From positions 186,001 through 250,000 of the forward strand of contig JBLLNP010000001.1 of the NCBI GenBank assembly GCA_048058975.1: a DNA stretch of 64,000 nucleotides, written 5' to 3'. Shown piece after piece: positions 1-9,429 of the stretch; positions within the stretch are counted from its first letter, which is position 1, and the number at the start of each line of letters is the position of its first letter. Position numbers and translations under genes: made by a program. Below the pieces are notes generated by a model. It was not told where the DNA came from. It worked only from the letters and a program-made list of their open reading frames with translations, and ran no database searches. The DNA is from RHLJ01 sp048058975 (GTDB lineage Bacteria > Bacteroidota > Rhodothermia > Balneolales > Balneolaceae).

Positions 1-2439
1 GCTGATGCTTCTATGAGCCCGACTATTTATGCGCATGTAATGCACATCCAGCAACACGCTCAGAAAGAAAATGATCTCCCAATCAGAATGTATGGCGTGA
101 TTCCAATTAATATTGAAGATCCGTTCACAAAATTAAATCCACAGATTGAAACACAGGCAGAGTTTAAACCGGAAACCAATACCACAATTAATATCAGTGA
201 AGAAAACGGCAGGGAATTGACTTATACCATAGCTATGGTGGACGAAGGCTTGCTGGATCTAACGAACTTTAAGACTCCACAGCCCCACGATGTGTTTTAT
301 GCACGTGAAGCCCTGGGTGTAAAAACCTGGGATATGTTCGAGTTTGTAACAAGCGGCTTCTCAGGAAATATCTCACGAATTCTTTCTGTGGGAGGTGATG
401 GTTCAGAACAGGCATTAGATCCATTGAATGAAGCAAACCGTTTTAAGCCAATGGTACGCTTTGAAGGTCCGTTTTATTTGAAAGCCGGAGAAACCAACCA
501 GCATACTATTTCAATTCCAAATTATGTGGGATCAGTGCGGACAATGGTGATTGCGGGTCAGGATGGAGCTTATGGTCAAACAGAAAAAACTACGCCTGTA
601 CGCAAGCCGGTTATGGTGCTGGCAACTTTACCAAGGGTGCTGGGTCCTGCCGAAACCGTGCATGTTCCTGTAAGCGTATTTGCGATGAAAGACGATATAC
701 GAAACGTGAATGTTCGGATAGAAGCCAGCGATATTTTTGAAATCCAGGGCGATGCTTCAGCTACTATTCGATTTGAAGAGCCGGGTGACCAACTCATAAA
801 TTTCAAACTCAAAACAAAATCAGAAATTGGTGTTGGAACAGTTCGGGTAGAAGTGAAAAGCGTGGGTGAAACTGCCTACCACGAAATTGAGCTCGCCGTA
901 CGGAATCCAAACACTCCTTTTACAGATATTAAGAGTGAGGTTTTGGAAGAAGATGAAACCTGGTCAGTTAGTTTCAATCCTCAGGGGATGATCGGTACCA
1001 ACTCCGCCATGCTGGAAGTTTCCCGGATTCCACCTATCGATTTTGGACGAAGGCTGGACTACCTGCTGCGCTATCCACATGGATGCATCGAACAAACTAC
1101 TTCTTCTGCCTTTCCACAGTTATTTCTGGCAAAAGTGATGGATGTTAGTGAAGCACAACAAGCACGAATTGAACAAAATATTGAAGCGGCGATTACCCGG
1201 ATTAGCAGATTTCTAACTCCCGGTGGCGGACTTAGTTACTGGTCGGGCTACGAAACTGCAAACACTTGGGCTACCAGCTACGCCTATCACTTTTTGCTGG
1301 AGGCGCAAAAGCTTGGCTATTACGTGCCTTCCAATTTAATGAATAGCATCAATCGGTTTCAAAGATCATACGCGAGAAACTGGAGTAAAAGTGAGTATCG
1401 AAGATCAGATCTTACTCAGGCGTATCGATTATACACACTCGCTTTAGCTAATACACCTGAACTTGGAGCTATGAACAGATTCCGCGAACGCTCTGATTTA
1501 TCACCCCAGGCAAAATGGAGGCTGGCGGCCGCGTATGTTTTGACAGGACAACCTGAGGCAGCGAATGATATTGTTTCAGGAGTTTCTGTAAACGTACCTG
1601 AATACCGGGAACTTTCCGGTAATTTTGGTTCAGCGGTTCGGGATCAGGCGATGATCCTGGAAACAATGGCGTTACTAGGCAGAGGCGAAGAGGCTGCGTT
1701 GTTGGCAAGAGAGCTTTCCACGGAGCTAAGCTCAAAGCGTTGGTTAAGCACACAAACAACCGCGTATTCTTTAATCGCGATCACCAAGTTTCTTGATGAA
1801 TTTAATGCCACGAGCGAGATGATTGCTTCATTTACGTTGAATGGCGAAAGAGATGGTGCAATACGAACATCCGCGTTTATAAGTCAGATTCCTCTGAATA
1901 TGGATGAGTACTCTGAGAACGAACTGGTTTTGGAAAATAAATCTGAGGGAACCTTATTTGCCCGGTTAGTTTTGCAAGGAACACCATTGATTGGTGATAA
2001 TGTATCTGCTTCAAATAGTCTTGTTCAGAAAGTCCGTTTTATTGATTTGAATGGAGACCAGATTGATCCGAAAGAAATAGAACAGGGAACAGATTTTGTA
2101 GCGGAAGTATCACTTAGAAATCCGGGCTTAAGAGGCAATTACGAGGAGATGGCGTTGACTCAAGTTTTTCCTTCCGGCTGGGAAATCAGGAATACAAGAA
2201 TGGATGGTGAATCATTTAGCGAACCAACGTCTCGTTTCGATTATCAGGATATTCGAGACGACCGGGTTTTCACTTATTTCGATTTGGGAAGTAATACAAC
2301 AAAAGTACATCGAATTCAATTAAATGCCGGTTATCTGGGAGAGTTTTACTTACCGGCTGTACAAACAGAAGCCATGTACGATGAAACCATTAGTGCCAGA
2401 ACTCCCGGAATGTGGGTAAAGGTGGTTGCGCCAAACTGA
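1..2439 (+). CDS. Alpha-2-macroglobulin family protein (3' part, YfhM-like)
   Basis: Bacterial alpha-2-macroglobulin, an envelope protease trap that covalently captures attacking proteases. The frame is open from base 1, so the N-terminal half lies outside the window and the first internal Met at base 13 is not the true start. The diagnostic thioester motif GCIEQ is at about residue 360 of the visible part, inside a bait/thioester-domain context (YPHGCIEQTTS) and followed by the alpha-helical toroid typical of the complement-like domain. It ends in TGA 28 bases before pbpC. The A2M plus PBP1C pairing is a known conserved gene pair in Gram-negative bacteria, in which A2M is thought to guard the periplasm when the wall is breached and PBP1C to repair it. 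Family call is firm; the target protease is unknown. Confidence 0.93.
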   Translation, partial: ADASMSPTIYAHVMHIQQHAQKENDLPIRMYGVIPINIEDPFTKLNPQIETQAEFKPETNTTINISEENGRELTYTIAMVDEGLLDLTNFKTPQPHDVFYAREALGVKTWDMFEFVTSGFSGNISRILSVGGDGSEQALDPLNEANRFKPMVRFEGPFYLKAGETNQHTISIPNYVGSVRTMVIAGQDGAYGQTEKTTPVRKPVMVLATLPRVLGPAETVHVPVSVFAMKDDIRNVNVRIEASDIFEIQGDASATIRFEEPGDQLINFKLKTKSEIGVGTVRVEVKSVGETAYHEIELAVRNPNTPFTDIKSEVLEEDETWSVSFNPQGMIGTNSAMLEVSRIPPIDFGRRLDYLLRYPHGCIEQTTSSAFPQLFLAKVMDVSEAQQARIEQNIEAAITRISRFLTPGGGLSYWSGYETANTWATSYAYHFLLEAQKLGYYVPSNLMNSINRFQRSYARNWSKSEYRRSDLTQAYRLYTLALANTPELGAMNRFRERSDLSPQAKWRLAAAYVLTGQPEAANDIVSGVSVNVPEYRELSGNFGSAVRDQAMILETMALLGRGEEAALLARELSTELSSKRWLSTQTTAYSLIAITKFLDEFNATSEMIASFTLNGERDGAIRTSAFISQIPLNMDEYSENELVLENKSEGTLFARLVLQGTPLIGDNVSASNSLVQKVRFIDLNGDQIDPKEIEQGTDFVAEVSLRNPGLRGNYEEMALTQVFPSGWEIRNTRMDGESFSEPTSRFDYQDIRDDRVFTYFDLGSNTTKVHRIQLNAGYLGEFYLPAVQTEAMYDETISARTPGMWVKVVAPN

Positions 2440-2467
2440 GTGAAGATTCACGAATAGAGATTTTAGA

Positions 2468-4825
2468 ATGAAGACTGGTAGTGAACATAATAAAAACAAA
2501 AAGTCCTTTCTTGGATGGAGATACAGGAGTGTGTTCATTTCCCTGATAATCATTCTACTAATCTCTTACTACTACTCTATTCAAAGTCCATTATTTAAAA
2601 GCAGCTACAGTACCGTTCTTGAAGATAAAAACGGGGAGTTACTGGGTGCTAAAATAGCGGATGATGGCCAGTGGAGGTTCCCGATCTCAAACAACGTTCC
2701 TGAAAAATTCAAAATCGCGATTATAGAATTTGAGGATAACAATTTCTATCGCCACCGAGGAGTAGATCCCATTGCAGTAGGGCGGGCACTGCTTCAAAAC
2801 TATGAAGCAGGAGAAATAGTAAGTGGGGCAAGTACGCTATCTATGCAGGTGATTCGTCTTGCAAAACAAAATCCCAAAAGAACGATTTGGGAAAAAATGA
2901 AGGAAATGATGCAAGCAACTCGCCTTGAACTCTCTTATCCAAAAGAAGAAATAATGACTCTTTATGCTGCTCACGCTCCCTTTGGTGGAAATGTGGTTGG
3001 ACTAGAAGCTGCTTCCTGGAGGTATTTTGGCAGGAGTGCGGATAAACTTTCCTGGGCTGAATCAGCGATGCTTGCGGTACTCCCGAATAGTCCGGCGCTT
3101 ATTCATCCCGGAAGAAACAGAGATGCACTGAAAGCAAAAAGAGACCGGCTACTGGAACGGCTTTATCAGGAAGAACAAATTGATTCATTAACTTACGAAC
3201 TGGCTGTATTGGAAAAATTACCGGAGAAACCTCATCCATTACCGAATGAAGCCCCGCATTATTTGGCCGGATTTTATACAGGCAAGCAATCCGGTAAGAA
3301 GGTAGTATCAGGAATTGATTCCCAAATGCAGCAAAGGATTAGCGGAATTGTGGAATATCACCGGGAGCAGCTCTCGGCAAACGGAATTCATAATGCGGGT
3401 GTAGTAGTGCTGAACGTTAAAAACCAAAGTATTGAGGCTTATGTTGGGAATACAAATTCCGGTAACCAGCACAGCAACCAGGTGGATGTAAACATCTCAC
3501 CAAGAAGTACAGGAAGTATTCTAAAACCCTTTTTATATCTGTTGAAATTGAACGAAGGAGAACTGCTCCCAAATGCGTTAGTGCCCGATGTCCCGTCCCG
3601 TTTCTCAGATTATTCTCCAAAAAACTTCACCAGAACCTATTCCGGCGCAGTTCCCGCTTCAGGGGCATTGGCTCGTTCTTTGAACGTCCCCGCTGTTTAT
3701 ATGCTCAGAGAATACGGAGTACCAAAGTTTCATTACTACTTAAATGAATTTGGGTTATCAACCATCAATAAAACACCAGAGCATTACGGACTCACACTTA
3801 TTCTCGGAGGTGCTGAAGGTACGTTGTTAGATATTTCGTCAGCGTATGCTTCACTTGCACATCAACTTAATAACTATAATGCCAGAAAACCGGAATCAGA
3901 TGTGTTCAAGGTTGTGAATTTTGAGAACGGTGAAATCAATCCAAAGAAAGTAGAAATTAGTAGTGGTGCGGTCTGGAGTACTTTTGAAGCCATGACAGAA
4001 GTAAACCGGCCGGAAGGGGAAGCTTTCTGGAGGAGATTCGATGGTTCCAGAAAAGTTGCCTGGAAAACAGGAACGAGTTATGGTCACCGGGATGCCTGGG
4101 CGATTGGTGTTACGCCCGAATATGTAGTTGGCGTTTGGGTTGGAAATGCTGATGGGGAAGGAAGGCCGAATCTGACAGGGATAAAAACTGCCGCCCCTGT
4201 TCTGTTTGATGTGTTTAATTCTTTGCCGACTACTGGCTGGTTTACCGAGCCCGTGTATGATATGGAGAAAATAAGTGTGTGCAGAATAAGTGGGTATCGT
4301 GCTGGTGAATACTGCGAAACGAAGGACACTCTTTCGGTTCCAAAATCAACGCTTCAGACACACCGCTGTCCATACCATCAATTGATACATGTTAATGGGG
4401 AAGAATCTTACAGGGTAAACAGTGCGTGTGCCAGTGTTAGTGAGATTCAAACAAGAAAATGGTTTGTCTTACCTGCAGATCAGGAATGGTATTACCGGAA
4501 ATCTCATCCGGAATACAAAACACTTCCTCCAGTGGCTCCGAATTGCGAAGAAACGGTTTCTTCTATGAAGCTAATTTATCCATTTGAAGAATCGAGTATT
4601 TATGTGCCTATAGAGTTAGATGGAGAAACCGGGAAAACAGTATTCGAAGTAGCTCATCGTAAACCCAATGCCAGGATTTATTGGCATTTAGATGATCAAT
4701 TCATGGGCGAAACCAATCATTTCCATCAACTTTCTCTTTCTCCTGCACCGGGTAGGCATATATTAACACTGGTTGATGAATTTGGTGAAAGATTAGAGCA
4801 TAAATTCCAGATAGTTAGTCGGTAA
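2468..4825 (+). CDS. pbpC: Penicillin-binding protein 1C, bifunctional glycosyltransferase/transpeptidase
   Basis: A 785-residue class A PBP that polymerises and cross-links peptidoglycan at the outer face of the inner membrane. A short cytoplasmic N-terminus (NKNKKS) precedes one membrane segment at about residues 19-36. The GT51 domain follows, with the catalytic motif EFEDNNFYRHRGVD near residue 90 and GASTLSMQ after it. The transpeptidase domain has the SxxK serine in STGSILKP near residue 350 and the KTGTS box near residue 535. The C-terminal 90 residues form the small beta-domain typical of PBP1C. Length matches the family (about 770-800). It lies just downstream of the A2M gene, the usual partner, and probably shares its transcript. 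Confidence 0.95.
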   Translation: MKTGSEHNKNKKSFLGWRYRSVFISLIIILLISYYYSIQSPLFKSSYSTVLEDKNGELLGAKIADDGQWRFPISNNVPEKFKIAIIEFEDNNFYRHRGVDPIAVGRALLQNYEAGEIVSGASTLSMQVIRLAKQNPKRTIWEKMKEMMQATRLELSYPKEEIMTLYAAHAPFGGNVVGLEAASWRYFGRSADKLSWAESAMLAVLPNSPALIHPGRNRDALKAKRDRLLERLYQEEQIDSLTYELAVLEKLPEKPHPLPNEAPHYLAGFYTGKQSGKKVVSGIDSQMQQRISGIVEYHREQLSANGIHNAGVVVLNVKNQSIEAYVGNTNSGNQHSNQVDVNISPRSTGSILKPFLYLLKLNEGELLPNALVPDVPSRFSDYSPKNFTRTYSGAVPASGALARSLNVPAVYMLREYGVPKFHYYLNEFGLSTINKTPEHYGLTLILGGAEGTLLDISSAYASLAHQLNNYNARKPESDVFKVVNFENGEINPKKVEISSGAVWSTFEAMTEVNRPEGEAFWRRFDGSRKVAWKTGTSYGHRDAWAIGVTPEYVVGVWVGNADGEGRPNLTGIKTAAPVLFDVFNSLPTTGWFTEPVYDMEKISVCRISGYRAGEYCETKDTLSVPKSTLQTHRCPYHQLIHVNGEESYRVNSACASVSEIQTRKWFVLPADQEWYYRKSHPEYKTLPPVAPNCEETVSSMKLIYPFEESSIYVPIELDGETGKTVFEVAHRKPNARIYWHLDDQFMGETNHFHQLSLSPAPGRHILTLVDEFGERLEHKFQIVSR

Positions 4826-5073
4826 CTCTATTCTTTAGAGAAAAGTAATATCTAATTTTGTGGATAAGTTTAAGCTTTTATACTGAAAAAAAGCCTTATA
4901 AGGAATAAATAAGGGTATTTTAGCTATTCTTATAATAGAAATAGAGGTGTTAGAATTATGTAGTTTTTTGAACAAAAATGTGGAAAACTTAAAAAATTTC
5001 CGCATACTTGGGGTTCACTTAGAAAAACTATCTACATAACAGGCTATTAATAACACTCTATAGGGGTTTGAAT

Positions 5074-6903
5074 ATGGTTGAGATAACTAAAAAATGGCTG
5101 CTCACCATTTTGGTTGCTATCTACGGAGTAGTCGCATATGCACAAACTCTGCCCGGACAATCGGTTGCTCCCGATCTCCAGGAAGAGGCTACGAAATACG
5201 AACGGTACTACGAAGTAGTGTTAGACAATGCCTTGTCTGATTATTACAAGTCCGGTACATACATTGTTGATGTAAAAGCCAGTTTAGAGCGCGTTCTTGT
5301 GCCAAGAGGATATGAAGTTGTTGAAGGCGAAGAACCCATCAAACTGGAAAATCTTCCCGGGCTCCCATTCATTCCACCAAATTTAAGAACCAGTACACAA
5401 CCTCAGCGCGATAGTCTCAAAGCTTCCGGTTTTGATACCAGGTTTCGTTTAACCCGCCTCAACATTAAAGTACTTGTTGATACATCGTATAGTGATGAAG
5501 ATGTGGAATTTGTTGAGGAAGCAGCAGCATTAATCTCAAACGCCGATCGCTTCAGAGGAGATATTATTTCGGTAGAGAAGAAAGTGTTTCCAAGAAGCGC
5601 AAGGGCAATTGAACAGGATGCAAGAAGAACCTCTGCAAACCAAGATGATCAGAGCCAGGTAGAACAGATTATTCCACAAGAGCCCATTCAACAAGAGCTG
5701 GAGAAAAATATGTTTTTAGGTGTTGACTGGAATAATCCTCAGCATCTGATGTACGTAATAACCGCATTAGCTGCGCTGCTTTTAATTGCCTTGTTATACG
5801 CATTTTTAAGAAAGCCGAAAAAGGAAGAAAGCCCAAACTTCCCATATCCTATGTTTGAGGGAATGATGAATCAGGGATCTCAGGAATCAGGTAAAAAGGA
5901 GAATAACGGACCTGATGCGAAAACACTTGCAGTATTTGAAGAAGACAAAACCTATTTAACGAACACCTGCATCAGCACCCCGAAAGTTGTGGCAGATTTA
6001 GTACATCAATGGATTGCAAGTGATGAAGAGCAAGGGGTAATCAGAGCAGTAAGAAGTTTTGTGAGTGTTGATGAAAAACTACTGAATGTGCTGGAACCGC
6101 ACCTTGAAGCGGAAACTTATGCAACCATACGTTTCGGTATCGCAAATACAGATCCAATTCCCTTGGACGAACGCATTGAAGAAGCCCGTTCTTTCAGACG
6201 AAGCATTCAGCAAATCAAAGCATCAAAAAGTTCACCGGATTCAGGTTCTAACTTATTTGATTTTATTTACCAGCTTACCGATCAGCAGTTGCTTCATTTA
6301 ATGAAGGAAGAATCTGATGAAATGGTGGCTATTCTACTGGCACAAGTAGCCGGAGAACGGGCAGGAGTTATCCTCCAGAAAATGGATGATCAGAAACGAA
6401 TCTCTATTCTTCTGAAAATGGGTAAGATTAATAACATCCCGATTTCTGTGTATAAGAAAGTGGCAGCTCATTTCTCGAATAAAGCCCTTTCTGTTTCAGA
6501 TATGAAATATGTTGCTGCAGATGGAGTGGATACCATTCTTACCACCATTGAGACTCTCCCGCTTTCTGAGCAGGATAATTACGTAAGATCTATAGCCGAG
6601 CAGGATCTGAATCTCGCAAAGAAGATCAGGAAATTCTTTATTGGTTTCGATGATCTTCCGAAAGTAAAAGATGAGTTTGTACAGTCTGCACTGGAAGAAA
6701 TTCCAACAGAAACAATCATTCTGGCATTAAGAACAGCGCCAGCAGCGGTTCGAGAGAAAGTACTCCGAGTCCGGCCTAAGCGTGAGCAACAATTGATCCT
6801 TTCAGAAATTGATAATCCTTCAACAGCACCGGCCAGAGATGTAGAGGATGCTCAGAAGACAATGCTTTACGCGGTTCGAAGAAAAATGAAAACCGAGGCC
6901 TGA
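5074..6903 (+). CDS. FliF-FliG-like fusion protein (membrane ring anchor plus rotor domain)
   Basis: Not an ordinary flagellar gene: one polypeptide carries a FliF-like periplasmic domain and a FliG-like cytoplasmic half. A signal peptide (cleavage near AYA-QT) begins the protein. Residues about 125-175 resemble the C-terminal ring domain of FliF/YscJ (LNIKVLVDTSYSDED, then RFRGDIISVEKKVFP). An acidic linker leads to a single membrane helix at about 225-245, followed by basic residues. Residues about 390-470 match the FliG middle domain (DEMVAILLAQVAGERAGVILQKM). Residues 480-609 match FliG-C (IRKFFIGFDDLPKVKDE, ALRTAPAAVREKVL, ARDVEDAQK). The ATG at 5074 is preferred because AGGGG ends 7 bases upstream; a TTG at 5068 would sit on the RBS. 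The tail of the operon encodes MotA- and MotB-like proteins, natural partners for FliG-C. FliF N-terminal ring-building modules seem reduced or absent. Function is inferred. Confidence 0.82.
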   Translation: MVEITKKWLLTILVAIYGVVAYAQTLPGQSVAPDLQEEATKYERYYEVVLDNALSDYYKSGTYIVDVKASLERVLVPRGYEVVEGEEPIKLENLPGLPFIPPNLRTSTQPQRDSLKASGFDTRFRLTRLNIKVLVDTSYSDEDVEFVEEAAALISNADRFRGDIISVEKKVFPRSARAIEQDARRTSANQDDQSQVEQIIPQEPIQQELEKNMFLGVDWNNPQHLMYVITALAALLLIALLYAFLRKPKKEESPNFPYPMFEGMMNQGSQESGKKENNGPDAKTLAVFEEDKTYLTNTCISTPKVVADLVHQWIASDEEQGVIRAVRSFVSVDEKLLNVLEPHLEAETYATIRFGIANTDPIPLDERIEEARSFRRSIQQIKASKSSPDSGSNLFDFIYQLTDQQLLHLMKEESDEMVAILLAQVAGERAGVILQKMDDQKRISILLKMGKINNIPISVYKKVAAHFSNKALSVSDMKYVAADGVDTILTTIETLPLSEQDNYVRSIAEQDLNLAKKIRKFFIGFDDLPKVKDEFVQSALEEIPTETIILALRTAPAAVREKVLRVRPKREQQLILSEIDNPSTAPARDVEDAQKTMLYAVRRKMKTEA

Positions 6904-6905
6904 AC

Positions 6906-8009
6906 ATGAAGAGGGTAGTCTTAGTTATATTAGGTTGCTTACTAAGCATAAGTGCACTTCAGAAAAGTCTTGCTCAGGATTTTGAAACAGGTGATCCATA
7001 TTTGATGGACCAGATTCTGGAACAAATGAGTGAAGAGATTAATGATGTGCCTGTAAATATTAGAAGAATCGCTGTTTATAAAATTAATTACAGTTCTTTC
7101 AGATTTACTACCGAAGAGATTGAATACATCCGGTCTGAAGTTGAATATGCGTTTCGCCAGTATGCAGGCTTAACAGTTTTATCTCCCCCTGAGCTCGAGC
7201 CCAACGATAAAATGAAAATTATCGGAAGCGATAGCACGCTTCAGATTTTAAACGTTAGAGGACGTTCTCTGGCGGATGTTTCACCCGAGCTACTTTCAGA
7301 GATTACCAGTAAATATGGTGTCCAGGGTTTAGTTGAACTTAGTGTACAGCGCAGAGTGCCTGAAGGGCTGGTTCTTGCAATACGTATGATGAACCCGTTC
7401 TCTCGGGAAGTTGTCTGGACAAAAAGTTTTGTTTCAAGACAGAAAGAGCCAAAGATTGAGGTGGATAAAGGGAAGACGGTTGTTATTAAATTTGGGGTTG
7501 GTAACCGAACCGGGGAGAATATCTTTTTCCCCGACACTGTAATTACTGCAGATAGCACGGTTATATTTGGTGATAGTACGCTAAGTGATCCTGTTGTTGA
7601 TTTACATGCTACGTTCACTTACCGACAACCATTAAATAAGCAAAACAGCGCGTATATTGGTTTTACAGGAGGCGTTCATATTCTGAGAGCCAACTCAGCA
7701 GACGAATTCAATCTAACTCTTCTCGAATTGGGAGTTTCTTACTACCAGGCAATAACTCCTGAAAAAACGGATTTGAACTTATACCGGGTTATGTTATTTC
7801 TGAATGGCAACATTCAATTCCCCTTAGGCAAACCTACCGGGGAAGTATTTAATGCAATGCCCGGCTTAATGCTGAATTTAAGCGAAAACCTGGGGCTTTC
7901 GATTTATGCGAATATTACTCTTTCGGGTGAAACGCTCACTCTTGAGAATCGCCAACAAGTAACCTATAACAAGATTGGATATGGAGTACAAGGTGTCATT
8001 CGATTCTAG
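6906..8009 (+). CDS. Exported protein with CsgG/TolB-like N-domain and C-terminal outer-membrane barrel-like region
   Basis: A 367-residue exported protein I cannot name. A signal peptide occupies about residues 1-23 (cleavage near SLAQD). Residues about 45-180 look like an alpha/beta fold seen in CsgG-, FlgT- or TolB-N-type periplasmic proteins (RRIAVYKINYSSF, GVQGLVELSVQRR, MMNPFSREVVWTKSF). From about residue 235 to the end the sequence alternates in short amphipathic beta-strands and ends in Phe (GVQGVIRF), as outer-membrane barrels do. It starts two bases after the FliF-FliG-like gene, so the two are translationally close. Its place between an inner-membrane rotor-like protein and a lipoprotein suggests an outer-membrane part of the same machine. 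That role is inference. Confidence 0.55.
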   Translation: MKRVVLVILGCLLSISALQKSLAQDFETGDPYLMDQILEQMSEEINDVPVNIRRIAVYKINYSSFRFTTEEIEYIRSEVEYAFRQYAGLTVLSPPELEPNDKMKIIGSDSTLQILNVRGRSLADVSPELLSEITSKYGVQGLVELSVQRRVPEGLVLAIRMMNPFSREVVWTKSFVSRQKEPKIEVDKGKTVVIKFGVGNRTGENIFFPDTVITADSTVIFGDSTLSDPVVDLHATFTYRQPLNKQNSAYIGFTGGVHILRANSADEFNLTLLELGVSYYQAITPEKTDLNLYRVMLFLNGNIQFPLGKPTGEVFNAMPGLMLNLSENLGLSIYANITLSGETLTLENRQQVTYNKIGYGVQGVIRF

Positions 8010-8598
8010 ATATATAGTCAGTCTGTTTTTGGTAACGGTATTGGTGATGCTTGGCTGTAAGTCATCAGAAAACCTTCCCGCAGATTCATCTCAAGCTCAG
8101 CCACAAACAAGACTGGAGCAGGAAGCTGCCACTTCTGATATTCCGCAAGAAGTTTCAAGCTCTGAAGCTGTTACGGTTACATATAGAAATGGAAGTTCGA
8201 ATATCCAAATCAAACTGGATCCTTCAAAAGATCAGTTTTATATGGATTTATCAGGGATGACACCAGTAGAGAAAGATTCGGTAGTGGTCAAAGATTCAAC
8301 CATGATCAAGAACAGAGCGATCGATATTCAGGCACTTCTTTCCAGTTACCGAAAAGCACAGGATTTGTTCTACCTTGGTGAATATCGGCAAGCCTTGGAA
8401 GAGGTCGATAAAACGATTGAGATTCAGGAAACGGCAGATGCTTACGCATTGAAAGGAACCATCTTTTTTATGCTCGAAAATATTACGGCTGCGCAAGCTA
8501 ACTGGACCCGGGCAGTACAGATGGATCCAAATATTCCGGTACCAAGCATTCCGGAGCTGGAAACTTTAATAAACGAGATACGAGGGGGAGAAAATTAA
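7993..8598 (+). CDS. TPR-containing lipoprotein of the MotAB operon
   Basis: Short lipoprotein of about 201 residues. A charged start (SFDSRYIV), a hydrophobic stretch and the lipobox VMLGC give a type II signal peptide. After a low-complexity Gln/Ser-rich linker, residues about 110-195 contain TPR-like helices (YRKAQDLFYLGEYRQALEEV, then DAYALKGTIFFMLENITAAQANWTRAV, described here as two segments). I prefer the GTG at 7993, which has GGAG five bases upstream; ATG 7981 or TTG 7975 would add a few residues. The gene overlaps the 3' end of the preceding gene by 17 bases, and MotA starts two bases after it, so it belongs to the same operon. TPR lipoproteins commonly assemble or stabilise envelope complexes; the partner here is unknown. 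Confidence 0.72.
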   Translation: MSFDSRYIVSLFLVTVLVMLGCKSSENLPADSSQAQPQTRLEQEAATSDIPQEVSSSEAVTVTYRNGSSNIQIKLDPSKDQFYMDLSGMTPVEKDSVVVKDSTMIKNRAIDIQALLSSYRKAQDLFYLGEYRQALEEVDKTIEIQETADAYALKGTIFFMLENITAAQANWTRAVQMDPNIPVPSIPELETLINEIRGGEN

Positions 8599-8599
8599 T

Positions 8600-9418
8600 A
8601 TGAGACTTTCCTTAACAAACTTTCTAGGGGTACTATTCAGCATTGGAATGCTGATTTTTGGAATTACAGAAATTACAGGAGCAACTCAGGTTTTGAATTC
8701 TATTCCTGCACTTTCTGATTATCGGTTTTTAAATCTGCCCAGTTTATTTATAGTTCTTGGCGGGGTACTTAATGCGGTTTTTATCACTTATCAACCCAGA
8801 TATGTTGGTAAAGCATTCGCGAGCATTTTTATGCTATTCAGCCAGTCCAAAACTTCGGCAAGAACCTTATCTCAGGATCTTGAAAAAATTCTTGAATGGA
8901 ATGATCAAATTAAGAGTGATCGGGTAAATGCACTCAACAAACTTGAAGGTGAGTACGCAGAAGAAGTTTCCGGGTATCTGTTTTCTTTATTAAGTACCAA
9001 TTATACCAGTGAAGACATTCACGATTTTGGGGCAAACCATGTAGAAGAACAATATTTCAGGAAGCTGGTTGTAGTTGACGTACTTCGAGCAATGGGTGGA
9101 GCTGCTCCTTCTTTCGGTATGTTCGGAACCCTCTTTGGATTGATTGTGATGCTTGGCCAACTCGAAAATCCATCCGGGATGGGTCCCGGACTCGCGGCCG
9201 CTTTGATTACAACACTGTATGGGATTTCTATGGCTCGTTTCATTTTTTACCCCATAGCTGAAAAACTAAAAAACATTGCCCAGCTAAATAAGTTCAGGGA
9301 GTACTTTATTCTGGAAGGTATATTGATGATAAACGACAAGAAATCATCCTTCTATATTCAGGATAAACTAAGTACGTATCTGCAAAGAGATTTCAAAAAG
9401 AATAAGGACGGTAATTAG
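8600..9418 (+). CDS. motA: MotA-like stator protein (MotA/TolQ/ExbB proton channel family)
   Basis: A 272-residue inner-membrane protein of the MotA family, which with MotB forms an ion channel that drives a rotor. Membrane segments are at about residues 5-25, 45-65, 165-190 and 200-220. The family signature is clear in APSFGMFGTLFGLIVMLGQL, followed by GPGLAAALITTLYG. Between TM2 and TM3 lies a roughly 95-residue cytoplasmic region with charged residues, the part that contacts FliG in true flagellar MotA. The start has a strong GGGGGAG RBS upstream. Length and the large loop favour MotA over ExbB/TolQ. Its operon holds a FliG-like domain but no flagellar filament, hook or export gene. Confidence 0.9.
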   Translation: MRLSLTNFLGVLFSIGMLIFGITEITGATQVLNSIPALSDYRFLNLPSLFIVLGGVLNAVFITYQPRYVGKAFASIFMLFSQSKTSARTLSQDLEKILEWNDQIKSDRVNALNKLEGEYAEEVSGYLFSLLSTNYTSEDIHDFGANHVEEQYFRKLVVVDVLRAMGGAAPSFGMFGTLFGLIVMLGQLENPSGMGPGLAAALITTLYGISMARFIFYPIAEKLKNIAQLNKFREYFILEGILMINDKKSSFYIQDKLSTYLQRDFKKNKDGN

Positions 9419-9429
9419 CATCTGTTCTT

